Below are positions 17,548 through 25,041 of a DNA stretch of 42,932 bases, piece after piece. Made by a program: the position numbers and the translations under genes. The stretch is from Candidatus Sulfotelmatobacter sp. GTDB taxonomy: Bacteria > Acidobacteriota > Terriglobia > Terriglobales > Acidobacteriaceae. The notes under the pieces were generated by a model. It did not search any database, had not been told where the DNA came from, and saw only the letters and a program-made list of their open reading frames with translations. Every line of letters begins with the position of its first letter. Positions within the stretch are counted from its first letter, which is position 1. The stretch is taken from contig JASHQM010000190.1 in the NCBI GenBank assembly GCA_030039165.1, positions 1 through 42,932 of the forward strand. Direction: 5' to 3'.

Positions 17548-19119
17548 CTAAACCGGCGAATGATGCCCTTGCACGATCATCTCTTCGGCGATACGACGTG
17601 CTTCAGGTAGTGTTTCCGCAGCTTTGCGGTCGATCTCCGCCGGCAGGTCTTTCTGAATCTTCGCCAATTCCTCATCGAAGATACGGCTCACCAGTTCCGC
17701 CGAATGTTCGAGTAGCTTGCCGTCATCACCCTGCACTTTTACTTTGTGCTGAACGCGCTGGGCGATCATCAACCGGTAAATTCGGTCGGTGGCCAGGTCT
17801 TCCATGTAGCCATCGAGCAAGCTTGCGCCTTTGCCGTTGAGCACGCCGTTGCGATAGCGAATCACAGTACGCACGGCCGCCCGCGTTCCTTCCAGGCTGA
17901 TCTTTCCGACGCCCCTGGGAAGCGGGCGGAGATCCGGATGCGTACTCGCCAGATTTGGCCGCTTGGCGATCTGGTTGGGATAGGGAAACTGCGCGACGGC
18001 GATTTCGTTCTGATCGGGATGGCCGGTCCAGGCGCCATCCATCAGGCAGTTGGCTTCATTTTTCTTGTCTTCTTCCAGAACTTCCAGCGCCCGATCGTTC
18101 AATTCTTTATCAGTGCGGCTGGGGAAGAGCGCCGTCATACCGCCGATGGCGTGCACACCGTGCTTGTGGCAAATTTCGGGCATGAGCAGGCGGAAATTCT
18201 GGAAGAACGGCACGTCGTGAGGGATGGTGTTGCGATCAGGCAAGATCCAGTTGGGATCGTTCAGCATGAAGTGAATGAGAGATGCCATGTAATCCCAACG
18301 GCCCAAATTCAATCCCAGGCAGTGTTCGCGAAGATTGAACAAGAATTCCTCCATTTGATATGCGAGCGGATGCGCTTCCACCAGGGCCATACACTTGATG
18401 TAATCCTTGGGCAGGCCTTTCTGTTTAGCCAGCGCCTGGAACAGATCGCGCCACCAGAAGGCTTCATCGGCCGACTCGCTCTTGGGGATATAAACCGAAA
18501 AACTGTGCGGCAGCCCTGCGGGGTCGACTTGATACCAGATGAGCGCCACATCGAACAGAGATGCCGACATGATCTCGCTCTTGAAAATTCCTCCCTGACT
18601 GATGTGTAACCCACGGGGCCGAACCCAAGTGACGGTTTTCGAGCGCTGCACGGTGACTCGCTTCTTGCGTTTTTTATCGTCGTAGCAAAGTTCGTATTTG
18701 TAGGCGGCGAGCGTGTTTTTGGCCGCCAGCATGATGTGCTCCCAGGCGTTGGCGGTAGAATCTTCCAGATCGACCATGACGGCAGGCGAACCTGAGTTCA
18801 GCAGCTTGACCGTCAGCTCAGCGTCGTCGGCGGGACCGGTCATCTGATTGCGCTGATCGGCGCACCAGTCGGGCATTTCGATCTTCCAGTCGGAAATGGT
18901 TGCCTCCGAGGGCGGCAAATAGTTCGGTGGGCTGCCACGTAGCGACGCCTCGAGCACCTCGGCGCGCTTGGCGACCAGCTTCTGCTGCCAGGGCGTAAAG
19001 TGCTTGTGCAGCGGAGTGAGGAACTGCATGAATCCTTTGGGAAGATCTTTTTCGGGATTCAACTTTGCTGGGGCGTAGTTCATGTACCGCGCGGTGGAAT
19101 TTTGTGTGTGCAGAGCCAT
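17548..19119 (-). CDS. aceB: Malate synthase A
   Basis: The enzyme condenses glyoxylate with acetyl-CoA to malate. The 523-residue length fits the A-type. The family signature is seen as REHCLGLNLGRWDYMASLIHFM, with RPRGLHISQGG (active-site Arg region) and HAIGGMTALFPSRTDKELNDRA. AAGGAAT precedes the start. It is the first gene of a minus-strand run with glyoxylate aminotransferase, an oxalate-type CoA ligase and a PanE-family reductase. Isocitrate lyase (aceA), the usual glyoxylate source, is not beside it, which suggests glyoxylate comes from elsewhere. The small zinc-finger-like gene upstream may share the transcript. Confidence 0.96.
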   Translation of the reverse strand: MALHTQNSTARYMNYAPAKLNPEKDLPKGFMQFLTPLHKHFTPWQQKLVAKRAEVLEASLRGSPPNYLPPSEATISDWKIEMPDWCADQRNQMTGPADDAELTVKLLNSGSPAVMVDLEDSTANAWEHIMLAAKNTLAAYKYELCYDDKKRKKRVTVQRSKTVTWVRPRGLHISQGGIFKSEIMSASLFDVALIWYQVDPAGLPHSFSVYIPKSESADEAFWWRDLFQALAKQKGLPKDYIKCMALVEAHPLAYQMEEFLFNLREHCLGLNLGRWDYMASLIHFMLNDPNWILPDRNTIPHDVPFFQNFRLLMPEICHKHGVHAIGGMTALFPSRTDKELNDRALEVLEEDKKNEANCLMDGAWTGHPDQNEIAVAQFPYPNQIAKRPNLASTHPDLRPLPRGVGKISLEGTRAAVRTVIRYRNGVLNGKGASLLDGYMEDLATDRIYRLMIAQRVQHKVKVQGDDGKLLEHSAELVSRIFDEELAKIQKDLPAEIDRKAAETLPEARRIAEEMIVQGHHSPV

Positions 19120-19255
19120 GGCGGGATTCCTTGAAGCTAAGTTCAGCGCACTACAACAGATGAGCTATCGTAGCGCAAAAAACGTCGCGAGACGTGCGCA
19201 TTGCGATGCCGGTACGATGCGAAATTTCGATGCCTGGAAAACGAATGCGGTTGAG

Positions 19256-19468
19256 CTAAAGTTGAATCTGGGTGAGAACGTCGTTGACGGCGCTGTCTTC
19301 GGGGCGGCACTCGTGGTTGTCGAATTCGGCCTGGAGCTGGGCCTTGGCTTTGTCGGCGTCCTGAAGGAATTCCTGTTTGGTGCGGAAGGCGAGCTTACAC
19401 ACGTCGCAATAGGCAGTACTGGGGGTCGCGCCGATGAAGCGGACGATAATGAGTTTGCGATCGGGCAT
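19256..19468 (-). CDS. Small zinc-finger-like protein, unknown function
   Basis: The 70-residue protein begins MPDRKLIIVRFIGATPSTAY and carries Cys21-x2-Cys24 and His52-x-Cys54, a likely zinc-binding set. The second half is a charged helix (AKAQLQAEFD). I know similar short proteins from acidobacterial genomes only as hypotheticals. A DNA-, RNA- or protein-binding role is possible; nothing here decides. The gene lies 136 bases upstream of malate synthase on the same strand. The ribosome site is weak (GAAG). The upstream region contains the palindrome ATGAGAAATCTCAT (about 19580), a possible operator. Confidence 0.65.
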   Translation of the reverse strand: MPDRKLIIVRFIGATPSTAYCDVCKLAFRTKQEFLQDADKAKAQLQAEFDNHECRPEDSAVNDVLTQIQL

Positions 19469-19616
19469 CGAGCTTCATCATGGCAGGGCGTGCGGGTGGA
19501 GTCAAATGAGAGTAGTAGTACGTGTTTCGAAATTTTCCATGGGCGCGGGTTATTCCGAGTTTCGCGCATCTGCTAACGAGATGAGAAATCTCATGCCCAG
19601 TGACCAATGGGACAAG

Positions 19617-19662
19617 GAGATCCTTCGCTACGCCTGGAAAACGGCTCCCGCTCAGGATGACG
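19617..19662. repeat. REP-like intergenic element
   Basis: AGATCCTTCGC near 19618 and GCTCAGGATGACG at 19650-19662 are the two ends. The latter 13-mer recurs exactly at 22380-22392. Confidence 0.45.
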
Positions 19663-19696
19663 CCGAGAAAGGTGCGCGGTTCACCGGCAAGGCGCC

Positions 19697-20836
19697 CTAA
19701 CGGCCTGTAAAACGTCTCAGGCTCCAGATGGGACTCGGCTCGCCGTCGTTCAAAATCAACTCCGCCATCACTTCTCCCAGCACGGGGCCGTGTTTGAATC
19801 CATGGCCTGAGCCGCCTCCAAGGAACCAGACGTTATTCATGCGCGGATGCCGGTCGACGATGAAATCGCTGTCGGGCGTCTGTTCGTACTGGCAGATTCG
19901 CGCTTCGATAAGCGGCGCGCCTTTCATTGCAGGAAAGCGGAAGGCGAGATATTCGCGAACTCGCTTCACCGTTGCTTGACTTACGAGGCGCTCGCCTGAA
20001 GTTGGATCGAAGGCCGGGCCGCGGGTGTCATCGGCGATCTTAAAGCCGCGGCGGTCGCGGCCGGGGATGCCGTAGAAGAATCGTTGACCGTGATCGCCCC
20101 AGACGGGCAGAGTAGCGTCGGAGAAGCGCGAGTCGCCCGCTGGTAAGCCGAAGAAAAGAATGTCTTGTTTAGTTGCGCGGATACGCTCGCCAAGAGTTTG
20201 CGGAAACAGCTGGCCCAGCCATGGGCCGCAGGCAAAGATGTAGAAATCGGCTGCGAGCCTGGCGCCATCAGAAAGCGGCAAGGCGCGCAAGGGCGCATTC
20301 TCCAAACCCTGCGGCAGTACTGCGAGCTGACAATAGGTTCCTCCGGCAGTGATGAAAGCTTCTACGACCGCCTGGCAACTGGCGCGCGCATCGAGATAGC
20401 CGCACTCGGATTCGAGAATCCCCCAGGTGACGTCAGAAAAATTGATCTGCGGCCAGCGCCTCTTCATCTGGGCGGCAGAAAGCTCCTGAAATTTGATTCC
20501 GTTTTGCCAAAGAAGATCGAGCGAGCCGCGATCGTAGGAGTCATCGCGGCTGCTGACCATCCACAGAACACCGGTGCGGTGCAGGAACTGGCGCTTCCAG
20601 CGCCGCTCGTATTTTGGCCACAGCTTTAGAGCGCGGGCCGCCAGTTCGGTGTAAGGCTGGGCCGGCCCGTAGGTGGCGCGCATGATACGGGTTTCGCCAC
20701 CAGAGGAGGCGCGCGAGTTGCCGGGACCCCAGGAGTCCAGCAGAGTGACCCGAGCTCCGCGTTCGAGCAGGTGAAGCGCGGTCCAGCCGCCAAAGGCACC
20801 GGCACCGATGACGGCGATGTGGGGTTTGGATCTCAC
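19697..20836 (-). CDS. FAD-dependent oxidase of the monomeric sarcosine oxidase/N-methyltryptophan oxidase family
   Basis: The 379-residue flavoenzyme has the dinucleotide-binding motif VIGAGAFGGWTALHL and the family segment GPGNSRASSGGETRIMRATYG. The C-terminal segment ARICQYEQTPDSDFIVDRHP puts Cys315 where monomeric sarcosine oxidase covalently binds FAD, followed by GGGSGHGFKHGPVLGEVMAEL. Such enzymes oxidise N-methyl or secondary amino acids to the amino acid, formaldehyde and H2O2. The substrate is not known. The start is GTG with GAGGG some distance upstream; no earlier start keeps a sensible N-terminus. If the substrate is sarcosine, its glycine product would connect to the glyoxylate/glycine genes downstream. 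Confidence 0.9.
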   Translation of the reverse strand: MRSKPHIAVIGAGAFGGWTALHLLERGARVTLLDSWGPGNSRASSGGETRIMRATYGPAQPYTELAARALKLWPKYERRWKRQFLHRTGVLWMVSSRDDSYDRGSLDLLWQNGIKFQELSAAQMKRRWPQINFSDVTWGILESECGYLDARASCQAVVEAFITAGGTYCQLAVLPQGLENAPLRALPLSDGARLAADFYIFACGPWLGQLFPQTLGERIRATKQDILFFGLPAGDSRFSDATLPVWGDHGQRFFYGIPGRDRRGFKIADDTRGPAFDPTSGERLVSQATVKRVREYLAFRFPAMKGAPLIEARICQYEQTPDSDFIVDRHPRMNNVWFLGGGSGHGFKHGPVLGEVMAELILNDGEPSPIWSLRRFTGR

Positions 20837-21107
20837 GTCGAGGCGGCCCTCAGCCCTGAGCCCTAAGGAACGTGAAGCAGATTAGCATGAGCCGAAACGG
20901 TCCGAATGATGTGACTGTGATCGCCCGGTCTCGCGATTTACGTGGCAGGACCCTACGTGCGGGTTTTTTGGATGCAAAACTGCTGACCGCTGTTAGTGAA
21001 AACCGCACTGGGCCAACTCGGCAGGGCCCGCTTGTCATCCGAACGGCACGCTTGGCCGTGGCCGCGACTCAGAATCTGCCGGAGGATGTTCGTAAACCCT
21101 TGGGCGT

Positions 21108-22244
21108 ATGCGCATCAGGAAGACTACTTTCATACTTTCACTCCTACTCTGCGGGATGATCTTGCCAAGTTGCAGCGGGACGAAGGGTCTTTCTTCGGCC
21201 TCCCAGAGCGGCCAGATCCTGTACGTAATCAGCAATGGTACGGTTACGACGTATTCAATCGATACTGGCTCGCTGGCCGCGACACTGGCCGAACAGCCAG
21301 TCACGTTGATTCCGGGAACGGCATCACTCGTCCAGTTTGATCCGTCACCCAGCGATGATTTTGTGTACGCAGTGTGGTCTGATGGCCAAAACCTGCAACA
21401 CTTATCGGTTTTCCAGACCGATTCATCCGGCGCGCCGCAACTACCGGCCATCCAGGATCTGAATGCCGCTTCTCTTTCTCAATTCAACATCCATCCCAGC
21501 GGCCGTTTCGCTTACATGCTGGAGGTAAACAGTTCCTATGGGGCATATTTCGCCGATATTCGTCTGTTCCGTGCTCAGCCTGATAGCGGGACGTTGGAAG
21601 AGGACCCGCAGATACAAGGAAATTATGGCCCAGCATATTACTGGCCTGCGTTTCTTTATGGTTTCAGCCCCAATGGCAGCAAGCTGTACGACACATCCCT
21701 GATTACGACGGGCTCAGTGTATCGCGAGCGCGCAATTGATATGAATACGGGCACTCTCGGGAATGATACGGAGATTCTCAGTGTTGGCAGCCAAGAGGAG
21801 GTTCTAATCGGGAAACTGATTGTCGCCCAGTATCAGAACGATATCAGCGTCAACCTAGGTTACACGAATCTTCTGCCCAATGCGCCCAACCCAAAGGTGT
21901 TGGTTCATTGCACCGTCACGATGCTCAGCTTTTGTGCCACTGCAAGCAACGTTCAGCTCGACCCTTCAGGTCGCTATTTATTCTTTACAGACCCGGCAAC
22001 GCAGGCAGTTCATGTAGCGGCTATCGACCTGTCGAGCAGCAAAATTACCGATACGGGCAGCATGATGCCGATGACTTCCCAGACTCCGGGCTTTGCTTTC
22101 AGCCCTGACGAGACGATCGTCTATGCGCTTGAAGAGGGCGGCGTGCACCTTTATCACTTCGATCAAAACACTGGGTCCCTTAGCGAAGGTGGTACTCCTC
22201 TGGAAATCGCGTCAGGGGGTGGAATTTGTCCCACCGAACGTTAG
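21108..22244 (+). CDS. Beta-propeller lipoprotein (YncE/lactonase-like)
   Basis: The 378-residue product has a lipoprotein signal (FILSLLLCGMILPSC, lipid-attachment Cys22 after Leu-Pro-Ser). The mature protein consists of repeated strands with sentences such as ILYVISNGTVTTYSIDTGSL, FNIHPSGRFAYMLEV, LYGFSPNGSKLYD, VQLDPSGRYLFFTD and FAFSPDETIVYALEEGGVHLYHFDQNTGSL. These are blades of a seven-bladed propeller of the type seen in 6-phosphogluconolactonase-like and YncE proteins. Lipoproteins of this kind are frequent in Acidobacteriota; function unknown. No clear ribosome site is visible. The 271 bases before it hold no gene, only a GTCATCC half-element and a weak terminator-like CCCTACGTGCGGG-T6. 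Confidence 0.85.
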   Translation: MRIRKTTFILSLLLCGMILPSCSGTKGLSSASQSGQILYVISNGTVTTYSIDTGSLAATLAEQPVTLIPGTASLVQFDPSPSDDFVYAVWSDGQNLQHLSVFQTDSSGAPQLPAIQDLNAASLSQFNIHPSGRFAYMLEVNSSYGAYFADIRLFRAQPDSGTLEEDPQIQGNYGPAYYWPAFLYGFSPNGSKLYDTSLITTGSVYRERAIDMNTGTLGNDTEILSVGSQEEVLIGKLIVAQYQNDISVNLGYTNLLPNAPNPKVLVHCTVTMLSFCATASNVQLDPSGRYLFFTDPATQAVHVAAIDLSSSKITDTGSMMPMTSQTPGFAFSPDETIVYALEEGGVHLYHFDQNTGSLSEGGTPLEIASGGGICPTER

Positions 22245-22379
22245 TAGACATAAGGCAGCTTCCTTTTGGGCGTAGCGCAGGCTAAATACGGAAGCGAGCC
22301 AAAGCCGCGATTATTGCGGCACCCAAAAAGGCGCTGCGTCGCGGGCTCGCCCAGGTTCTTGGCTGCGCAAAAGGTGTTT

Positions 22380-22392
22380 GCTCAGGATGACG
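22380..22392. repeat. Copy of the dispersed GCTCAGGATGACG element
   Basis: This 13-mer is identical to 19650-19662 and lies between convergent genes next to a GCCGC-GCGGC hairpin (22304-22320). The rest of the element is degenerate. Confidence 0.4.
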
Positions 22393-22420
22393 AGGGCGGT
22401 ACTCAGACCCATTTTCTTGC

Positions 22421-23173
22421 TTACTTTTCCGGCTCCCATCCCTCCGGCAGCATGTCGAACGCCAGCGTGTCACGGTAGGCGAACTCATTGCCGTCCATCA
22501 CGGCCACGGGGGTCAGCATGTGCCACACGCGGTCGTCGTCAAAGACGTAGCACTCGCCCATTTCGTGCATCGTGAAACGATCAATTTCACGTTTATCATT
22601 GTCGGTGATCACAACTTCGCCGCCCAGCGCACCGCAGCGGCCGAGCAGATGCGTCACGATATATTTCTCTCCATCTTTATGCAGGCCCGGCGGGCTGGTA
22701 TCGCACGGACGCCCGGGCGTCGCCGTAAAGCGAATTACGTGCAGATTCACCAGATACTTTGTGCCTGGGGTCGAAAGCGGCAGATTAAGAAGGTGGTAGG
22801 CAATCAGCTTGCGAGCGCCTACAGAGCCGGCGATTTCCTGCGGCAGCGGAGCGTACTCTCGGGGCTTTCCGCCGAGCGTGGTGTTGTACTTTTCTAGCTG
22901 AACGTAAGGCGTGCTTTCCTCGACCGGCGAAACCTTTACCCCGCCGTTGGCAATTTCCGCCCGCAGGCGATTCAATGATCGATAGCGGTCTCCGCCTTCA
23001 TAGTACTTATCGCGCGGAACCGACCAAGCAGCATGCGCCAACGACTGTAGAGCGCGCCCAACGTCCAGATCTACTCGCAGCGGCTGGCGGGTGAAGCCGC
23101 GCTGCACAAGCTCATTTCGTGCGCGCGCATTGACTTGGGTCGGAATGAAGCCGTCTCGATCCAGGGTTCCCAT
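22421..23173 (-). CDS. 2-oxoglutarate/Fe(II) dioxygenase, IDO-type amino-acid hydroxylase family
   Basis: The 250-residue protein fits the 2OG-Fe_Oxy_2 family, whose known members include the Bacillus L-isoleucine 4-hydroxylase. The iron ligands are visible as His165-Lys-Asp167 (PPGLHKDGEKY) and His218 (RVWHMLTPV). Arg234 (FAYRDTLAFD) should bind the 2-oxoglutarate carboxylate. Other family marks are RYRSLNRL and GGEVVITDNDKREIDRF. It likely hydroxylates a free amino acid, but which one is not readable here. It is transcribed away from hrcA; no ribosome site is evident before the ATG. Confidence 0.85.
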   Translation of the reverse strand: MGTLDRDGFIPTQVNARARNELVQRGFTRQPLRVDLDVGRALQSLAHAAWSVPRDKYYEGGDRYRSLNRLRAEIANGGVKVSPVEESTPYVQLEKYNTTLGGKPREYAPLPQEIAGSVGARKLIAYHLLNLPLSTPGTKYLVNLHVIRFTATPGRPCDTSPPGLHKDGEKYIVTHLLGRCGALGGEVVITDNDKREIDRFTMHEMGECYVFDDDRVWHMLTPVAVMDGNEFAYRDTLAFDMLPEGWEPEK

Positions 23174-23211
23174 AAGATTAGCCAGTTAATTGTAATGATC
23201 GGCTCGTGTTC

Positions 23212-23240
23212 TTGACAGGACCTCTGGCCGTTCCTAGAAT
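23212..23240 (+). promoter_or_regulatory. Sigma-70-type promoter of the hrcA operon
   Basis: TTGACA (23212-23217) and TAGAAT (23235-23240) are spaced by 17 bases. Transcription would start near 23247, about 118 bases before the hrcA ATG. Confidence 0.75.
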
Positions 23241-23269
23241 CCAAGCAGGGCGGTGTTTTGGCGTCGACA

Positions 23270-23298
23270 GCTAAGTTTTTGCATCTAAAATACTTAGC
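23270..23298. promoter_or_regulatory. Inverted repeat in the hrcA leader (not CIRCE)
   Basis: GCTAAGT and ACTTAGC (7 bp, perfect) enclose TTTT/AAAA and a GCATCT loop, giving an imperfect 12-bp hairpin about 24 bases after the predicted start of transcription. The half-sites point the opposite way from CIRCE (TTAGCACTC-N9-GAGTGCTAA). It could be an operator or an RNA hairpin. Confidence 0.5.
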
Positions 23299-23364
23299 AG
23301 AAAATGGAGCCGTGCACCGGCAGCCGAAAGACACTATTCGTGTGAGCAAAATCCGCAGAGTTCT

Positions 23365-24402
23365 ATGCCAGCAGATCCGAATATCGGTAAGCGCGAACGT
23401 GAAGTTCTGACCGCCCTTGTGGAGACTTTTATTTCCACGGGCGAGCCCGTGGGTTCACGCACGCTGGCGCGTTCCAATCGCGAAGGGCTGAGTGCCGCGA
23501 CCATTCGCAATGTCATGGCCGATCTTTCCGAAGCCGGGTTCCTCGAGCAGACGCACACTTCCTCCGGCCGCGTGCCCACAACCGATGCATACCGCTATTA
23601 CGTCGAGCAGATCAGCGGCAATACTCGGCTTGCGCCGCAGGAAGAGAGCATGATTTCCGACTCTCTGGCGGGCATCACCGACGTGCAGGAATTCATGGAA
23701 CGGACTTCGCATGTGCTCTCGCTGATCTCACGCAATGTGGGCGTCACGGTGGCGACGGGCGGCGCCAAGAATTCGCTGGAGCATGTTTACTTTTCCCGCT
23801 TGGGAGATCAGAAAGTGCTTGCCGTGGTGGTTACGCGGTCGGGCCTGGTGCGCGACCGAGTGCTGCGGCTCGATCTGCCGCAGTCCGAGCTCGATCTCGC
23901 CGCGCGCTACATCAACGAGAACTTTCGCGGCTGGACCATGGAATCGATGAGATCCGAACTGGCCCGCAGAATCGAGCAGGAACGCAGCGAATATGACCGG
24001 CTGATGAATTCGCTCGAGCAACTTTATAAACAAGGGGCGCTGCCGGCGGAGTCGGCCGACTTTGTTTTTGTGGAAGGCGCAGCCAACCTCCTGGCGGGGC
24101 AGGAGGATCGAAAACGGTTGCAGGAACTACTGAAAACGCTGGAGGAGAAAGAAAAAGTCGCGCAACTGTTGGGCGCGTACCTCGACGTGAAACAGGAAGC
24201 AGTGAGGGTGGTCATCGGACTCGACGACGCGCTACCTTCGATGCAGAATTTTGTGCTGATCGGAGCTCCGGCACGCTCGGGCAAAGATATGTTCGGGTCG
24301 TTGGCCGTAATCGGGCCGACGCGCATGGATTATCAGCACACAATGACAGCAGTCTCCTATATTGCCCGCCTCTTCGACAAAATTCTTAACGAACCGGAGT
24401 AA
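23365..24402 (+). CDS. hrcA: Heat-inducible transcription repressor HrcA
   Basis: HrcA represses chaperone operons by binding CIRCE operators and needs GroEL for activity. The 345-residue length is normal. The N-terminal winged helix reads REREVLTALVETFISTGEPVGSRTLARSNREGLSAATIRNVMADLSEAGFLEQTHTSSGRVPTTDAYRYYV, classic for the family (shown here in two overlapping parts: residues about 8-70). The C-terminus ends IGPTRMDYQHTMTAVSYIA. The ribosome site is weak. Nine bases separate it from grpE, so the two are co-transcribed. No canonical CIRCE is found upstream of this copy. Confidence 0.96.
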   Translation: MPADPNIGKREREVLTALVETFISTGEPVGSRTLARSNREGLSAATIRNVMADLSEAGFLEQTHTSSGRVPTTDAYRYYVEQISGNTRLAPQEESMISDSLAGITDVQEFMERTSHVLSLISRNVGVTVATGGAKNSLEHVYFSRLGDQKVLAVVVTRSGLVRDRVLRLDLPQSELDLAARYINENFRGWTMESMRSELARRIEQERSEYDRLMNSLEQLYKQGALPAESADFVFVEGAANLLAGQEDRKRLQELLKTLEEKEKVAQLLGAYLDVKQEAVRVVIGLDDALPSMQNFVLIGAPARSGKDMFGSLAVIGPTRMDYQHTMTAVSYIARLFDKILNEPE

Positions 24403-24411
24403 TCAAGCAGT

Positions 24412-24984
24412 ATGAGTAAAGGAAACGGCAAGTCCGACGGACAAAATGTGAAGCTCGACTTGGAGCACGAACTACCTGTGGGTGAAGGTGGAGAGAGTAG
24501 TACGGCGCCCGGCACGGACATGTCTGGGCTCGATTCGGAGTTGCAGAGGGTGAAGGCAGAGCGCGATTCGCTGCTCGACCGTCTGGCTCGCATGCAGGCC
24601 GAGTTCGACAACGCCCGCAAGCGCGCCAGCAAAGAACAGCAGGAGTACCGCGACTACGCGCTGGCGGATGCGATGAAATCTCTGCTGCCGGTTGTGGACA
24701 GCCTGGAACGCGCTTTGCAGGTGAAATCAGCAGAGAACGACCTGCGGAGCGGAGTCGAGCTGATCTACAAACAGTTGCAGGCGGCGCTGGCAAAGCTCTC
24801 GGTGAGTCCCATCATCGCACAGGGGGAGCCGTTCGATCCGCGCTATCACGAGGCGATCGAGATGGTGGAGACGAATGAAGCTCCCGATCATCAGGTGATC
24901 GCGGAGTTGCAGCGCGGTTACAAATTCAAAGACCGTCTGCTGCGGCCGGCGATGGTCAAGGTCGCAAAGAATCCAGGGAAATAA
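24412..24984 (+). CDS. grpE: Nucleotide exchange factor GrpE
   Basis: GrpE releases ADP from DnaK. The 190-residue protein has a disordered acidic N-terminus, a long coiled coil (about 40-90, LDSELQRVKAERDSLLDRLARMQAEFDNARKRASKEQQEYRDYALADAM) described here by its ends LDSELQRV and YALADAM, and the beta-domain signature near YHEAIEMVETNEAPDHQVIAELQRGYKFKDRLLRPAMVKVAK. The ribosome site GGAG lies inside the end of hrcA. dnaK is not in this cluster. Confidence 0.95.
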   Translation: MSKGNGKSDGQNVKLDLEHELPVGEGGESSTAPGTDMSGLDSELQRVKAERDSLLDRLARMQAEFDNARKRASKEQQEYRDYALADAMKSLLPVVDSLERALQVKSAENDLRSGVELIYKQLQAALAKLSVSPIIAQGEPFDPRYHEAIEMVETNEAPDHQVIAELQRGYKFKDRLLRPAMVKVAKNPGK

Positions 24985-25041
24985 GTTTCCCGCCGCTGGT
25001 TTATTTCTTCATTAGTAGAGAAATCGAGGAAAGGCGTCGAT

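Noticed and set aside
13428..19119. Simple glyoxylate shunt operon
   Set aside because: Isocitrate lyase is absent from the window, and the CoA ligase and PanE-family enzyme have no role in the shunt.
19506..19700. Small plus-strand gene upstream of the sarcosine-oxidase-like gene
   Set aside because: Its codons run through the REP-like element (GATCCTTCGC...GCTCAGGATGACG) and there is no ribosome site.
23270..23298. CIRCE operator for hrcA
   Set aside because: Half-sites are GCTAA...TTAGC, the reverse order of CIRCE, and the GAGTG/CACTC cores are missing.
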